Assembly (NCBI GenBank): GCA_002422605.1
Contig: DISW01000023.1
Span: 186,001-250,000, forward strand
From: Bacteriovoracaceae bacterium UBA6200
Lineage (GTDB): Bacteria; Bdellovibrionota; Bacteriovoracia; Bacteriovoracales; Bacteriovoracaceae
Direction of reading: 5' to 3'
DNA: 64,000 nt
The notes under the pieces are model-generated. The model saw only the letters and a program-made list of their open reading frames with translations. It did not search any database and was not told the origin of the DNA. Position 1 is the stretch's first letter. Every line of letters starts with the position of its first letter. The position numbers and the translations under genes were made by a program. Of this stretch, positions 9,056 through 18,169 are shown one piece after another.

Positions 9056-9849
9056 TCATCATAGGGTTCCCGGGCACAGCGGTCTTCAATCTTTGTTTGT
9101 AATTCGTTTGAGATAAAAGGAAGAACCGGCACTTTATAATCCCTGCAATCAAACCAGGCCGGAAACATCATCTGTTGTCTACGTTCGATATAAGGATCTT
9201 CTGCCAGGGCCCTGGCTTCAACAGATTCCACCAGACGTTTATAATCAGCTTCAGTAATATATCCTTTCTTCAACAGGTCAAAGGCGAGATCAATTGATGT
9301 GGCCCAGGGTATTTGTCCTTCTTGTAACTTCTTACCATTATTTTTTTCAAAACCTTCTAGTGAATAAGCGATATGGATATAAGTTTCACCGCCGATGTGG
9401 GGAAATTCTTTTCTAATCTGAGCATACACTTCAGCATCTCTTTCACCATTGTCGCCGATCAAAATCATTTTAGTGGGATTTAATTCCGCAATCATTTTAC
9501 GGAGAGAGTTGATCTTATGTTGAGAGTCGATCAGCTTATTATTTAAGACCAGCTTCCCAGAAGGAAAATCATTTTGCCACAGAAAGAAGTGATGAAGATA
9601 AAGCATCAGTTTTCTGGGAGCACTTGAGAGATAATGAAACTCTGTAGCATCAGGAATTTTGGCCATGGACTGATAAAGTTCAGGCATACCCATGAAAGCG
9701 TTTTTCGTTTGTCGGGCATTGGCGACTGCCGAGTCCACATCCAGAACATGGGAGACCTTTATCGTGTCATCCATATCAGAAACCAGAAGGACCTTAGAGA
9801 AGGCCAGTTGAGGGATAAGAAGGAAGAGCGCCAAAGTAATATTTTTCAT
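9052..9849 (-). CDS. Secreted App1-type (DUF2183) phosphatase domain protein
   Basis: This protein has 265 residues. An N-terminal signal peptide (MKNITLALFLLIPQLAFS) is followed by a HAD-type motif SDMDDTIKVSHV at about 24-35, where the DxDxT pattern provides the nucleophile and acid. A second conserved part, KMILIGDNGERDAEVYAQI, carries motif IV. This is the App1/DUF2183 family, related to phosphatidate phosphatases of the lipin type. It likely dephosphorylates a lipid or other substrate in the periplasm. The substrate is an inference from the family. Confidence 0.85.
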   Translation of the reverse strand: MKNITLALFLLIPQLAFSKVLLVSDMDDTIKVSHVLDVDSAVANARQTKNAFMGMPELYQSMAKIPDATEFHYLSSAPRKLMLYLHHFFLWQNDFPSGKLVLNNKLIDSQHKINSLRKMIAELNPTKMILIGDNGERDAEVYAQIRKEFPHIGGETYIHIAYSLEGFEKNNGKKLQEGQIPWATSIDLAFDLLKKGYITEADYKRLVESVEARALAEDPYIERRQQMMFPAWFDCRDYKVPVLPFISNELQTKIEDRCAREPYDD

Positions 9850-9888
9850 GGGCTCAATTGTGCCTCAAAAGAGGCTTCGGCCGGGCGT

Positions 9889-10371
9889 CTATTGTATTTT
9901 TTTCAAGGTCTTTAAAATTTTAGACGCTAAAGAGAGATCTAGTTTGGCCTTAATGACGAGCTCAATCAGCTCCTTTTGGGTGATCTTTTCCTTACTTAGC
10001 TTCTCGCACCCCACGGATTCAATCTGATCAGTGATGATTGAGAGCTTCACATGTTGAGGCCAGAGATTATCCTGATTATTGCTTCCACCAGCGCAAAGAG
10101 GGATAAAATGATCGATTTTATACATGCTTCGGTCTCCCGTTAAACGGTAACCGAGGTCTCTTTTGTAAGCGATGAAGATGGCTTCTTTAAGAAAGGAATT
10201 CACGTTCCTTTCGCAGTAAGGAATCTGCTCTGGATGCCGGTAACGGTCGGGTTCAGTGCAAAGAGAACCAGGAGTTAAGCCTGGATCTGGGGCCAGGGGA
10301 TAGGCCAAAGGTCGGGCCGCCTGGGCCATCATAGTAAAGGTCATCAGGAACATGAGGAGGGTAGTTTTCAT
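9889..10371 (-). CDS. Secreted HNH-type nuclease-like protein
   Basis: This protein has 160 residues when started at the ATG at 10371, which gives a clean signal peptide (MKTTLLMFLMTFTMMAQA); a start at 10416 would put 15 charged or polar residues in front. The central block YKIDHFIPLCAGGSNNQDNL matches the HNH/GmrSD-type nuclease core: Asp-His, a glycine-rich turn and Asn. Four other cysteines may form disulfides. A role in degrading external or prey nucleic acid is plausible but inferred. It could also be a domain-only relative without activity. Confidence 0.7.
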   Translation of the reverse strand: MKTTLLMFLMTFTMMAQAARPLAYPLAPDPGLTPGSLCTEPDRYRHPEQIPYCERNVNSFLKEAIFIAYKRDLGYRLTGDRSMYKIDHFIPLCAGGSNNQDNLWPQHVKLSIITDQIESVGCEKLSKEKITQKELIELVIKAKLDLSLASKILKTLKKIQ

Positions 10372-10475
10372 AGTGGTGGATAATGCATTTTTTGAAGGAT
10401 TCCGGAAATAGGGCATGTAGAATTGTCATAGTCATTTCTGATAATCCGTGAGAAAGAGCATAAGAAAAAAGAGAG

Positions 10476-10706
10476 ATGAGTATGGAAGACGGAGTATTTT
10501 TAAATAAAGAAGATAAACAAAAATTAGCGGGGCTTCTTAAAGAACTTGAAGTGCTCAAAAGAGAACACAAAGGCTTTGCCGCCAATAAAGTGAAACTCAC
10601 TCCAGAAGAACGAGAACAGTGGCGAGTTAATTCTCAGAGAACGAATCAAGTTCATATAGAAGTAAAAGAATTACGCCTCAAAAATATTTTCGAAGCAGGA
10701 CGATAG
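10476..10706 (+). CDS. Small charged helical hypothetical protein
   Basis: This 76-residue protein is almost entirely charged and helix-forming (KEDKQKLAGLLKELEVLKREH), probably a coiled coil. No signal peptide and no recognised family. ATG codons at 10476 and 10482 are both possible; the region before them is purine-rich (AAAAAAGAGAG). It is convergent with the MgtC/DUF4010 gene, with one base between stop codons. Confidence 0.55.
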   Translation: MSMEDGVFLNKEDKQKLAGLLKELEVLKREHKGFAANKVKLTPEEREQWRVNSQRTNQVHIEVKELRLKNIFEAGR

Positions 10707-10707
10707 C

Positions 10708-11937
10708 TTAAAAAAGGATCACTCCTGCTGCCGCTCCTAAAATCATTGCCATTAGCCCTAATCCAACAAGCAGACAATATTTTTTGCCTCCACTAAAGTA
10801 GGCAAGGAAAATTTTGGCCCCCGTACTGGAAATAAGAAGACCAACTACACCCCATTTTGCCGTTATCAGATCAAAAGCTCCATTGTCAGTTAATTGGCCC
10901 AGAGTCGTGGCCGCTGCATGGATTTCTGCCATTGCCACCAGTATGAGGGTTGCAAGGGCGCCTTTGGCACCATAAAGATCATTTAACCACGCAGCTAGAA
11001 GCGAAACACCAGCAATGACTCCTGCTATAAAAAGAGCATGGGAGAGCTTAAAAATATGCCCAGAACCAGGTTTTGTGTCCACCCCATTGGGGCGATAGCG
11101 GATAAGTAAAAAGCCCGAGAAAAGGATTAAACAGATCGTTGCCAGTAAGAAGGGAGCAATCATGGCCCTGAGTAATTGGGGAGACACTGTTGCAATAATT
11201 CCGATAAATAAAATGAGAGAAGCAAGATTTGCGAGTAAGGCGGCAGCAGCTGCCGGGAAGAGGAGGTGACCATCATTCTTAAGCCTTTGTCCAAAACTTG
11301 CGGTGGCCGCTGTAGAGGAAGCAAAGCCGGAGAAAAAACCTGCAATAGGAAGTCCTAGTTTCACTCCGAGTGTTCGATGAGCGATGTGCCCAAGCATTCC
11401 AGAGGCCATGACCAGGATAACAATATTCCAAATTGTATTAAGCCTAAGGACACCCCAGCTATCAATGGCCTTTTCAGGAAGAATGGGGAGCACAATCACG
11501 GCCGATGCAAGGAGAAGAAGCCCATCACTTAATTCTTGCTCGCTAATAAGTTCCCGGGTGAGTCGATGGAGGAATCCCTTGGCCTGAATTAAAATGGCAC
11601 ACAGAACTCCAAGGCCGCTTGCCAGAGGAATGTTCTCACGCGCAAAAGCGGAAAGTATAAAGGTTAAGATAATAGTGACTTCACCTGTTAAACCCGGATC
11701 TTTGTGGGCGGTGTATAGATAACTCGCAACTGCGAAAACGCCGACGATGACAAGAGTAACAGTAAAGGGAATTAATCCAAGACTCCAGCTTACTGCTCCA
11801 AGAATAGAAATAAGTGCATGGGTCCTGATTCCTGCACCTGTGCTATTAGGAGCGTGTCTTCTTTCCCGGACGACTCCGATCAAGAGCCCAATGCCTAAGG
11901 CCGTTATGAGTTCTCTTAAATTCGCATCATGCAGCAT
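10708..11937 (-). CDS. MgtC/SapB-type membrane protein with DUF4010 domain
   Basis: This protein of about 409 residues is largely membrane-embedded, with 11-12 hydrophobic segments. The N-terminal part (LITALGIGLLIGVVRERR, then GIRTHALISILGAVSW) is the MgtC/SapB region, and the rest matches DUF4010. I place the start at the ATG at 11937, with AAGGA about 10 bases upstream, rather than 20 codons further up, where it would overlap the selO start. The function is unproven; transport or regulation linked to magnesium is inferred from MgtC. Divergent from selO. Confidence 0.85.
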   Translation of the reverse strand: MLHDANLRELITALGIGLLIGVVRERRHAPNSTGAGIRTHALISILGAVSWSLGLIPFTVTLVIVGVFAVASYLYTAHKDPGLTGEVTIILTFILSAFARENIPLASGLGVLCAILIQAKGFLHRLTRELISEQELSDGLLLLASAVIVLPILPEKAIDSWGVLRLNTIWNIVILVMASGMLGHIAHRTLGVKLGLPIAGFFSGFASSTAATASFGQRLKNDGHLLFPAAAAALLANLASLILFIGIIATVSPQLLRAMIAPFLLATICLILFSGFLLIRYRPNGVDTKPGSGHIFKLSHALFIAGVIAGVSLLAAWLNDLYGAKGALATLILVAMAEIHAAATTLGQLTDNGAFDLITAKWGVVGLLISSTGAKIFLAYFSGGKKYCLLVGLGLMAMILGAAAGVILF

Positions 11938-11989
11938 ATGTAAAGTATCCTTCGTATTCTTACCGTAAATTATATTATAGGCTCTTTGA

Positions 11990-13417
11990 ATGAGCACTTT
12001 TAGTTTTGAAAACTCTTATTTAAATCTCCCTTCAGCCTTTTATGAAAGAGTTCGCGCTGAACAATTTTCAAGGCCAGAGCTTCTCCAGTTTAATCATGAA
12101 CTGGCCAAATCTCTGGGATTTCCGTCCAGAGAATTTTCCACAGAGGAGCTGGCAAATTTTTTTGCGGGTCAAAAACTTCTTCCCGGAAGTAAACCTATTG
12201 CCCTGGCTTATGCAGGATTTCAGTTTGGTCATCCAGTTCCGGTTTTAGGAGATGGACGAGCGATGCTTCTAGGGGAATTAAAGGGCTTTGATGTGCAGTT
12301 AAAAGGCTCAGGCAAAACTCCCTTTTCACGAAGAGGAGATGGACTAAGTGCTTTAGGTCCTGTGGTTCGAGAGTATCTTGTAAGTGAAGCGATGTTCGTG
12401 TTGGGCGTTCCTACGACCCGGGCACTTGCGGCAGTAAGAACAGGGGAAGAAGTTTTTAGGCAATTTGGACCGGAGCCCGGAGGTGTCTTTACCCGTGTGG
12501 CCGGTAGCCACATCCGAGTGGGAACCTTTCAGTATTTTTCATTTAAAAAGGATCTCTCCTCTTTAAAAATCCTTCTCGACTATACAATTAAGCGCCATTA
12601 CCCGGAATTAAGTCATCTCTCAAATCTAAGAGAGAAGTGCTTAAGTCTTTTGAAAGCCTTTTCATTAAGGCAAGGAAATCTCATCGCCCAGTGGAGTGGT
12701 TTGGGTTTTATTCATGGAGTGATGAATACCGACAACTGCTTTCTCTCTGGTGAGACTGTTGATTATGGGCCATGTGCTTTCATGGATGAGTTCCGCTTTC
12801 ATAAAGTTTTTAGCTCTATTGATGAAAGAGGTCGTTATTCCTTTTTTAATCAAGTTCCCATTATCCAGTGGAATATTTTACGGCTGGCCGATTGCCTCAT
12901 TCCGCTTATATCAGATGATGAGAAAGAGGCGATAACTCTGGTCGAAAAAGAAGTGATCCCTCTTCTGGAAGAGTTCCCTCAAATGCGCACCAGAGAGTTC
13001 GCAAAAAAACTAGGGATCCATGATTTTAAAGCGGAAGATGAAAGTTTGGTGATGGATTTTTTAACTTTTCTTGAAGAAGAGTCAATGGATTTCACTTTGA
13101 GTTTTAGAAATTTAACTAAGCTTTATGAAGGGGATTTTTCCTTCTATGGTGAATCCCGGAAGATCAAGGATTTTACATCGAAGTGGCTGGCGAGAAATCC
13201 CAAAACCGAAAACTTGGACCAACTCAATCCTCTCTATATTCCTCGGAACCATCTGGTTCAAAAAGCGATTGAACTCTCTTACAAAGGAGATGATTCATTC
13301 TTTAAGAGGTTTAACGAGGTCTTAAGAAAACCATTTGAAGAACGGCCTGGATGTGAAGAATTTACCCTTCCTCCTCAGGAGAGTGAGAAAGTTCTTAGAA
13401 CATTTTGCGGAACGTGA
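11990..13417 (+). CDS. selO: Protein adenylyltransferase SelO
   Basis: This 475-residue pseudokinase-fold protein belongs to the SelO (YdiU/UPF0061) family, which transfers AMP from ATP to Ser, Thr or Tyr of target proteins, known to act in redox stress. Visible motifs are YAGFQFGHPVPVLGDGRAM, the GELKGFDVQLKGSGKTPFSRRGDG loop and HGVMNTDN with the metal-binding Asn, then the DYGPCAFMDEF segment. Many SelO proteins end in a Sec or Cys three residues from the end; here the tail is F-C-G-T, so a Cys is kept at that position. It is divergent from the MgtC-like gene. Confidence 0.95.
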   Translation: MSTFSFENSYLNLPSAFYERVRAEQFSRPELLQFNHELAKSLGFPSREFSTEELANFFAGQKLLPGSKPIALAYAGFQFGHPVPVLGDGRAMLLGELKGFDVQLKGSGKTPFSRRGDGLSALGPVVREYLVSEAMFVLGVPTTRALAAVRTGEEVFRQFGPEPGGVFTRVAGSHIRVGTFQYFSFKKDLSSLKILLDYTIKRHYPELSHLSNLREKCLSLLKAFSLRQGNLIAQWSGLGFIHGVMNTDNCFLSGETVDYGPCAFMDEFRFHKVFSSIDERGRYSFFNQVPIIQWNILRLADCLIPLISDDEKEAITLVEKEVIPLLEEFPQMRTREFAKKLGIHDFKAEDESLVMDFLTFLEEESMDFTLSFRNLTKLYEGDFSFYGESRKIKDFTSKWLARNPKTENLDQLNPLYIPRNHLVQKAIELSYKGDDSFFKRFNEVLRKPFEERPGCEEFTLPPQESEKVLRTFCGT

Positions 13418-13470
13418 ATAATTTACCTCCTTAAGTTGTGAACAGCTCAGGAAAGTATTAGATTCCTCTC

Positions 13471-14298
13471 ATGCAGCTCTTATTTGCCATCTTTCTTTTA
13501 ATCAGCTCTTCTGGATATGCCAGTATCTTTGATACGGATGACCGGGTTGATACCAAATACTCTTCCATTGAGTCCCAGGAACTGGCGCGGTCTGTGCCAG
13601 CTTTGATCCCCAAGAGGAATGTATCAAGATTGCCTGATGGGAAGTATAAACTCTCAGGCATGCCCCTCAAGAGCTATGGCATTTGCAGCGATGAAGCTTT
13701 TGCGGAAGAGTCGATTATCGCAAACTGTAGCGCAAGCTTTATTGGTGGAGATAGAATCCTTACGGCGGGACATTGCCTTAATCCTGATAACAATACCTGT
13801 GAAACCTACAATGTGGTTTTTGATTATGTGAAAGGGACAGATACTTTTGATCCTTCACAGGTCTATCACTGCAAAAAAGTTCTCTTCAGAGAATTTGATG
13901 AAACCCTGGTGGGAATTGATCTTGCGATCATTCAGCTCGACCGAAAAGTCACTGATCGGGAACCGATTGAATTGGACCTTGGGCAAAATCTTCGTTTAAA
14001 TGATCCTCTGACTCTCATTGGTTATCCTTTGGGAATTTCTCAGAAGGTAGTAGAAACCGGTAAGGTCACATCTCTTGATAAAAAGAACGTCTCCTTTCAT
14101 CATGACCTGGATAGCTTCTCGGTTAATTCGGGAAGCCCCATCTTCTCCTCCAAGGGAAAGCAAGTAGGGGTTATGGTCAGAGGAACCGGGGCCAATCTTG
14201 ATAGAAGGAATGGCCGCACTTGTGATGAATGGCATATTGATAACGGCCAGGGCTTTTCGGCCGGCAATGATCTTAGTCCTCTTAAAGACGTTTTATAA
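13471..14298 (+). CDS. Secreted trypsin-like serine protease
   Basis: This 275-residue S1-type protease has a short signal peptide (residues 1-17). The catalytic triad is visible: His101 in LTAGHC, Asp150 in GIDLAII and Ser222 in NSGSPIF. Cysteines around His101 and at 72 and 86 suggest disulfides, consistent with export. The GSP sequence instead of GDSGGP resembles V8/glutamyl-endopeptidase or Trypsin_2-type members. It likely cleaves proteins in the periplasm or outside the cell. Its 3' end overlaps the convergent parvulin gene by 17 bases. Confidence 0.9.
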   Translation: MQLLFAIFLLISSSGYASIFDTDDRVDTKYSSIESQELARSVPALIPKRNVSRLPDGKYKLSGMPLKSYGICSDEAFAEESIIANCSASFIGGDRILTAGHCLNPDNNTCETYNVVFDYVKGTDTFDPSQVYHCKKVLFREFDETLVGIDLAIIQLDRKVTDREPIELDLGQNLRLNDPLTLIGYPLGISQKVVETGKVTSLDKKNVSFHHDLDSFSVNSGSPIFSSKGKQVGVMVRGTGANLDRRNGRTCDEWHIDNGQGFSAGNDLSPLKDVL

Positions 14299-14548
14299 GA
14301 TGATAACCAAATTGGGTTTTTACAATTCCTGAAACTTCATTGGGCTGTAACTTGAGAAGGGCCTTTTCAAAGGCCGGTACCATTCTTCCTTTTGGAAATT
14401 CTCCCAGGTCTCCACCTTGCTTAGAAGAAGGACAAATAGAAAAATCCTGTGCCAACTCCTCAAAGGTTTTCCCCTCAGACAGCTTCCTCAGAATGTCTTT
14501 TGCCTCGTATTCATGCTGAACTAAAATGTGTTTGGCTTTAAAATTCAT
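14282..14548 (-). CDS. Parvulin-type peptidyl-prolyl isomerase
   Basis: This is an 88-residue stand-alone parvulin domain. It has the AKHILV start, the middle FSICPSSKQGGDLGEFPKGRMVPAFEKAL and the C-terminal VKTQFGYHLIK, all standard PpiC features. No signal peptide, so it acts in the cytoplasm on peptidyl-proline bonds. It is the last gene of a run of three on this strand after the DUF72 and DUF1622 genes, 4 bases behind the latter. Confidence 0.93.
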   Translation of the reverse strand: MNFKAKHILVQHEYEAKDILRKLSEGKTFEELAQDFSICPSSKQGGDLGEFPKGRMVPAFEKALLKLQPNEVSGIVKTQFGYHLIKRL

Positions 14549-14552
14549 GAGC

Positions 14553-14918
14553 TCATTTTAAACTATTCTCATCTCTTAAGGAAGAGACTCCGGCCCGCCA
14601 TGGAAGCTTCCCTTCTAATTCTATTCCGAGTGAAAAACTCAAAAAGGTTCTGATCACCACGATAAGCCCTAATATGGCCACACTTTCAATGCTTGGTTTA
14701 ATGGCCACAGTTGCAATGATGTCTGCTGCCACTAAAAACTCCAACCCTAAGAGAATGGAACGACCAAGTTGTTTTCTAAAAGCTTCATAGGATGATTCAG
14801 TTGCCTTGCGGTAGTGCTTTAAATAGGTAAAGGTCGCAAAAATTGCCCCACCCATGATAACAATCACACCCGCAATTTCGATTCCTTTTGTCGAATAGTG
14901 GATGAACTCTTCAAACAT
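14553..14918 (-). CDS. DUF1622 membrane protein
   Basis: This protein of 121 residues has three hydrophobic segments and the family-typical core RKQLGRSILLGLEFLVAADII and IESVAILGLIVVIRTFLSFSL. These match DUF1622, an inner-membrane family of unknown role. I use the ATG at 14918, with AGAGGAC just upstream; a TTG at 14936 overlapping the DUF72 stop is less likely. It is in an apparent operon between DUF72 and the parvulin gene. Confidence 0.85.
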   Translation of the reverse strand: MFEEFIHYSTKGIEIAGVIVIMGGAIFATFTYLKHYRKATESSYEAFRKQLGRSILLGLEFLVAADIIATVAIKPSIESVAILGLIVVIRTFLSFSLGIELEGKLPWRAGVSSLRDENSLK

Positions 14919-14932
14919 AGGACGTCCTCTTT

Positions 14933-15796
14933 TCAATGATAAATAATTTTTATCAGCCCTTTGGCATCAACCGGTGCCCGAACCTTAGCGTCGTTATCAA
15001 AGTAGACATACACGTCCCGTTCAATATGAGGAACCGGGTCGTTTGTTATGGTTAAGCGGTCAGAAGGTTCGTCACCTTTCATCCAGGTTTTAATTCTTTT
15101 GGCCCAAAAACCAAGAGTCAGTTGATCATAGCCACTTCGATAGAGTTCTGAATCTCCATGAAGCCTGATGTAGATGAAGTCGGCGGTCAGATCTTCAAGA
15201 TAAGGCCATCTTCCCGCAGTATCCGCAAAAACGATTGCGACATTATACTTTCTTAACAATTCAACAAACCATGGATTAAGGAAACTGACGTTCCGGATCT
15301 CTACCGCATGTCGGATTCTAAAATTCTCATCCACTTTTAAATACTGCCTCTCTTCAGGTATCTCGGCTTTTCTGCCTAATCTTCTGGCCTCTTTAAAATT
15401 TCTCGGAAGGAGTTTCAAGAAATTCTCAAACATCTCAGGTTTAAAACTCATGCTGGGAGGAAATTGCCAGAGTATAGGACCCAGCTTCTCTTTAAGGCTT
15501 AATGGACCGCTGGCAAAAAAATTGGCGAGGGGAATTTCAATACTGTTAAGCCTTTTTATGTGAGTGATATAGCGATTCGCCTTAACCGAAAAAAGAAAAC
15601 CTGGTGGTGTTTCGTCATACCACCTTTGATAACTCGTAGGTCTTTGTAGGGCATAAAAAGTGCTATTGATTTCAATACTAGGAAGCTCGCGGCTGGCAAA
15701 CTGAAGTTCCTTGGCAGCGGAGAGTTTAGGGGGATAAAAGGTTCCCTTCCATCCATTATATTTCCAGCCTGAAATACCTATTTCCACTTTACTCAT
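14933..15796 (-). CDS. DUF72 family protein
   Basis: This 287-residue cytoplasmic protein has the DUF72 (YecE-like) TIM-barrel pattern: GISGWKYNGWKGTFYP at the N-terminus, EINSTFYALQRPTSYQRW, then FSVKANRYITH and LGPILWQFPPS, with VEIRNVSF and FIYIRLHG near the C-terminus. The biochemical role of the family is not known to me. It is the first gene of the DUF72-DUF1622-parvulin run and is divergent from trxC. Confidence 0.93.
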   Translation of the reverse strand: MSKVEIGISGWKYNGWKGTFYPPKLSAAKELQFASRELPSIEINSTFYALQRPTSYQRWYDETPPGFLFSVKANRYITHIKRLNSIEIPLANFFASGPLSLKEKLGPILWQFPPSMSFKPEMFENFLKLLPRNFKEARRLGRKAEIPEERQYLKVDENFRIRHAVEIRNVSFLNPWFVELLRKYNVAIVFADTAGRWPYLEDLTADFIYIRLHGDSELYRSGYDQLTLGFWAKRIKTWMKGDEPSDRLTITNDPVPHIERDVYVYFDNDAKVRAPVDAKGLIKIIYH

Positions 15797-15821
15797 AGGA
15801 TTAAATGGTATCTTCCTTGCA

Positions 15822-15851
15822 TTGGCTTTCCTATAGAGGCCGCACTACAAT
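15822..15851 (+). promoter_or_regulatory. Probable sigma-70 promoter of trxC
   Basis: A TTGGCT -35 element and a TACAAT -10 element are separated by 18 bases, ending about 40 bases before the trxC ATG. A ribosome-binding site (TTGGAGA) lies in between. Found by eye only. Confidence 0.4.
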
Positions 15852-15889
15852 AGTAAGTAAGTTTCTTAGGTATTTAAATTGGAGACTCT

Positions 15890-16318
15890 ATGCATACTAT
15901 CCTTTCAGAATGTCCTCATTGTCATAGCATCAATAAGCTTGTGCCAGAGAAGGCAAAGTCACAAAGTCCAGTTTGCGGCAAATGTGGGAAAAATTTAAAC
16001 CTCCACGGACTTGTTTCTGAGGTAAGTGGTGAAGGATTTAGAAAGATATTGAAGAACGCTTCTGGGCCAGTGGTGGTAGATTTTTGGGCCAGCTGGTGCG
16101 GACCGTGCCAGATGTATGGACCTGAATATGAAAAAGCTTCTTTAGGAAACCCTGAGGTTATTTTCCTTAAAGTGAATACAGAGACTGAACAGGCCCTCGC
16201 TTCCCAGTTCGGAGTCCGGGGAATTCCTTGCACGATCATGTTTAAAGGAGGAAAAGAAGTTGCCCGACAGGCCGGTGCTATGAATGCCGACCAAGTAACT
16301 TCTTTTGTGAGAACTTAG
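15890..16318 (+). CDS. trxC: Thioredoxin 2 (zinc-ribbon thioredoxin)
   Basis: This 142-residue protein joins an N-terminal zinc ribbon (CPHC at 8-11 and CGKC further on) to a thioredoxin domain with the active site WASWCGPCQM. The zinc-finger layout is that of TrxC (thioredoxin 2), which reduces protein disulfides in the cytoplasm and is linked to oxidative stress. The cis-proline segment GIPCTIMF has a Cys where most thioredoxins have Thr. Its 3' end overlaps the convergent secreted gene by 4 bases. Confidence 0.93.
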   Translation: MHTILSECPHCHSINKLVPEKAKSQSPVCGKCGKNLNLHGLVSEVSGEGFRKILKNASGPVVVDFWASWCGPCQMYGPEYEKASLGNPEVIFLKVNTETEQALASQFGVRGIPCTIMFKGGKEVARQAGAMNADQVTSFVRT

Positions 16319-17457
16319 AAGTAAATAAAACTAACTTCTAAATCGCGAGTACCATGACCTTCCAGAATCACGGTTGTCTCATAGCCTTCGGCTTTATAAT
16401 TTAACTTATAGGTCTTATACATGCCGCTAAATTGGCGGGCCAGGAAATGGCGAAAGTAATCGAGGTAGGACGAGTGGTAAACTTTCTGAGTGTTTTTATT
16501 ACTGAGAAGATCACTTAATAGGTTTGAGCGATTCACATCCCGTCGATTAAAATTAATTTGAAGGCCTTCTCCTTCAATGCCACGTTGCTGGGCCACAATT
16601 GCCTTTGTATCGTAATAGAAATTAACTTTGGCCTCTGATTTTGAGGTCATCATGCCTTCAATAATATGTCTGGCAGCATTCCAGATGCAGTAATTATGGT
16701 TTCCACCAGTAAATGTCACATTCAGTTCATTTTTTGCCTGGAAGACAAAACGGTTATTACCGGCAGGGGAGACGATGATCGGTATCTCAAGAGGCACATT
16801 TACCAGATCACTATCAACTTTATTAGCTGGAAGCTTGGCCGGAATCCCATCAAAGAAATGATTGATGTTAACCAGATTGCCCCGATTATTACCAGTTTCT
16901 AAAAGAATGATGGATTCGAACTTCTTATCGTTTAAATAGTTTTCCATCACCGCGGTTAAACGATTTTGCCAGTCATAGGTCTTATGGGGATGGACATTGA
17001 TATGGTAGTTCCCGTCCTTAAGTTCATGAGGATAGGCATAAGCAAAATTTACTTCGCACAGAATTTTTGTCGTTTCATATTCTGCTGAAAAAGCCTGATC
17101 TTTTATGGGACCAAGAAAAAACGAGCGCTGTTTTAGATTACCTGTAGCGAGGTGTTTATTATCGATCAAAGCGCTATAGGTAATGGTGCGATTCTTTCTT
17201 TCCACAGTGAATGTCATCGGAAGAATCTGGTTATCTTTTTCTATCATAAACTCACGGCTAATATGATTCGCTCCTCTTTGGGTTTCGCCTTTGGGAGTCA
17301 TGAGCTTAGGAGCTTTGTTATAGTCGTAATAGCAATCCAGATCAAAATTCTGATCAGTGTCCAAGTAGGCCTTGGTCACCCTTTCAGCAAAGCTTTGCCC
17401 ATATAGAGGGGAGACAAGAAGGAGGGTAAAGAGAGGCAGGATGCTTAAAGTTTTCAT
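16315..17457 (-). CDS. Secreted hypothetical protein
   Basis: This 380-residue protein has a signal peptide (MKTLSILPLFTLLLVSPLYG). The mature part is beta-rich, with few cysteines (DLDCYYDY, ILCEVNF, HNYCIWN), and carries a GGNHNYCIWNAARHIIEGMM segment reminiscent of a conserved pocket but not assigned to a family. Probably periplasmic or exported. No function suggested by neighbours. Confidence 0.65.
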   Translation of the reverse strand: MKTLSILPLFTLLLVSPLYGQSFAERVTKAYLDTDQNFDLDCYYDYNKAPKLMTPKGETQRGANHISREFMIEKDNQILPMTFTVERKNRTITYSALIDNKHLATGNLKQRSFFLGPIKDQAFSAEYETTKILCEVNFAYAYPHELKDGNYHINVHPHKTYDWQNRLTAVMENYLNDKKFESIILLETGNNRGNLVNINHFFDGIPAKLPANKVDSDLVNVPLEIPIIVSPAGNNRFVFQAKNELNVTFTGGNHNYCIWNAARHIIEGMMTSKSEAKVNFYYDTKAIVAQQRGIEGEGLQINFNRRDVNRSNLLSDLLSNKNTQKVYHSSYLDYFRHFLARQFSGMYKTYKLNYKAEGYETTVILEGHGTRDLEVSFIYF

Positions 17458-17621
17458 AGGAGCTTCATACTAAAGGTTTCTTCCTACTGCCAATATGAGT
17501 GAGATTTTAAGTAAAATTTATAGGTTATCTTTACGTAATTAATGCGGAGTGTAAGTCATTAAGATTCTTGGATTACCGAGCTTTTGGATGATAGACTTAC
17601 TTGATAAAAAAAGGATTACTT

Positions 17622-18083
17622 ATGAAAACAACCGTATCTCTTGTTTTACTCATGTCTCTTCTTGTGGGTTGCGCTTCTAACAAGGCCGCTCGTCATGACG
17701 TTAAGGAAAAAGTCTCTCAGGAACAAGTTTCTGGAGGTAAAGAGTTCGCGACTAAAATTCGTTCACTTATTAATTCTTCTGAATCTTTAAATAACGATCA
17801 GAAACAAAAGCTTCATGCTTTATTATCTGAAGTTGGTCAAAAGAATAAGGCCCTTTTTCAAGAATCATTCAAACTTCGTTCGGTTTTGGTTCAGGAACTT
17901 ATTTCAGGAAAGGCCAATCGTAAGCAAGTTAAAATCTTAAAGAAAAAAATCAAAAAAGCTGAGAGTGAAAGACTAAGCAATGGCTTCGCAGCAATGGATA
18001 AAGTTGCAGACATTGTGTCGAATGATCCTCAGCGCGATAAAATCATGCAAGAATTTCTTCAAATCGATCATATTCGCGACTAA
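17622..18083 (+). CDS. Small lipoprotein with helical domain
   Basis: This protein of 153 residues has a lipoprotein signal peptide ending LLVGC, with the lipid-attached Cys at about residue 17. The remainder is charged and helical, rich in Lys, Gln and Glu, with no recognised domain; the general layout is like a periplasmic metal-responsive or Spy-like protein, but key motifs are absent. I chose the ATG at 17622 with AAAGGA upstream, 7 codons after another in-frame start. A strong terminator follows. Confidence 0.7.
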   Translation: MKTTVSLVLLMSLLVGCASNKAARHDVKEKVSQEQVSGGKEFATKIRSLINSSESLNNDQKQKLHALLSEVGQKNKALFQESFKLRSVLVQELISGKANRKQVKILKKKIKKAESERLSNGFAAMDKVADIVSNDPQRDKIMQEFLQIDHIRD

Positions 18084-18092
18084 TAGTTCTCG

Positions 18093-18124
18093 CCAGGAAA
18101 GACTCATGAAGCAGTCTTTCCTGG
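18093..18124 (+). terminator. Rho-independent terminator after lipoprotein gene
   Basis: A 12-bp perfect stem (CCAGGAAAGACT and its complement) with an 8-base loop is followed by a T-rich run (ATTCCTTTCTTT). It lies just after the lipoprotein stop and before metG. Confidence 0.8.
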
Positions 18125-18169
18125 ATTCCTTTCTTTGATTCAAAAACTGCCTGTAGTAGAGTATTTACC

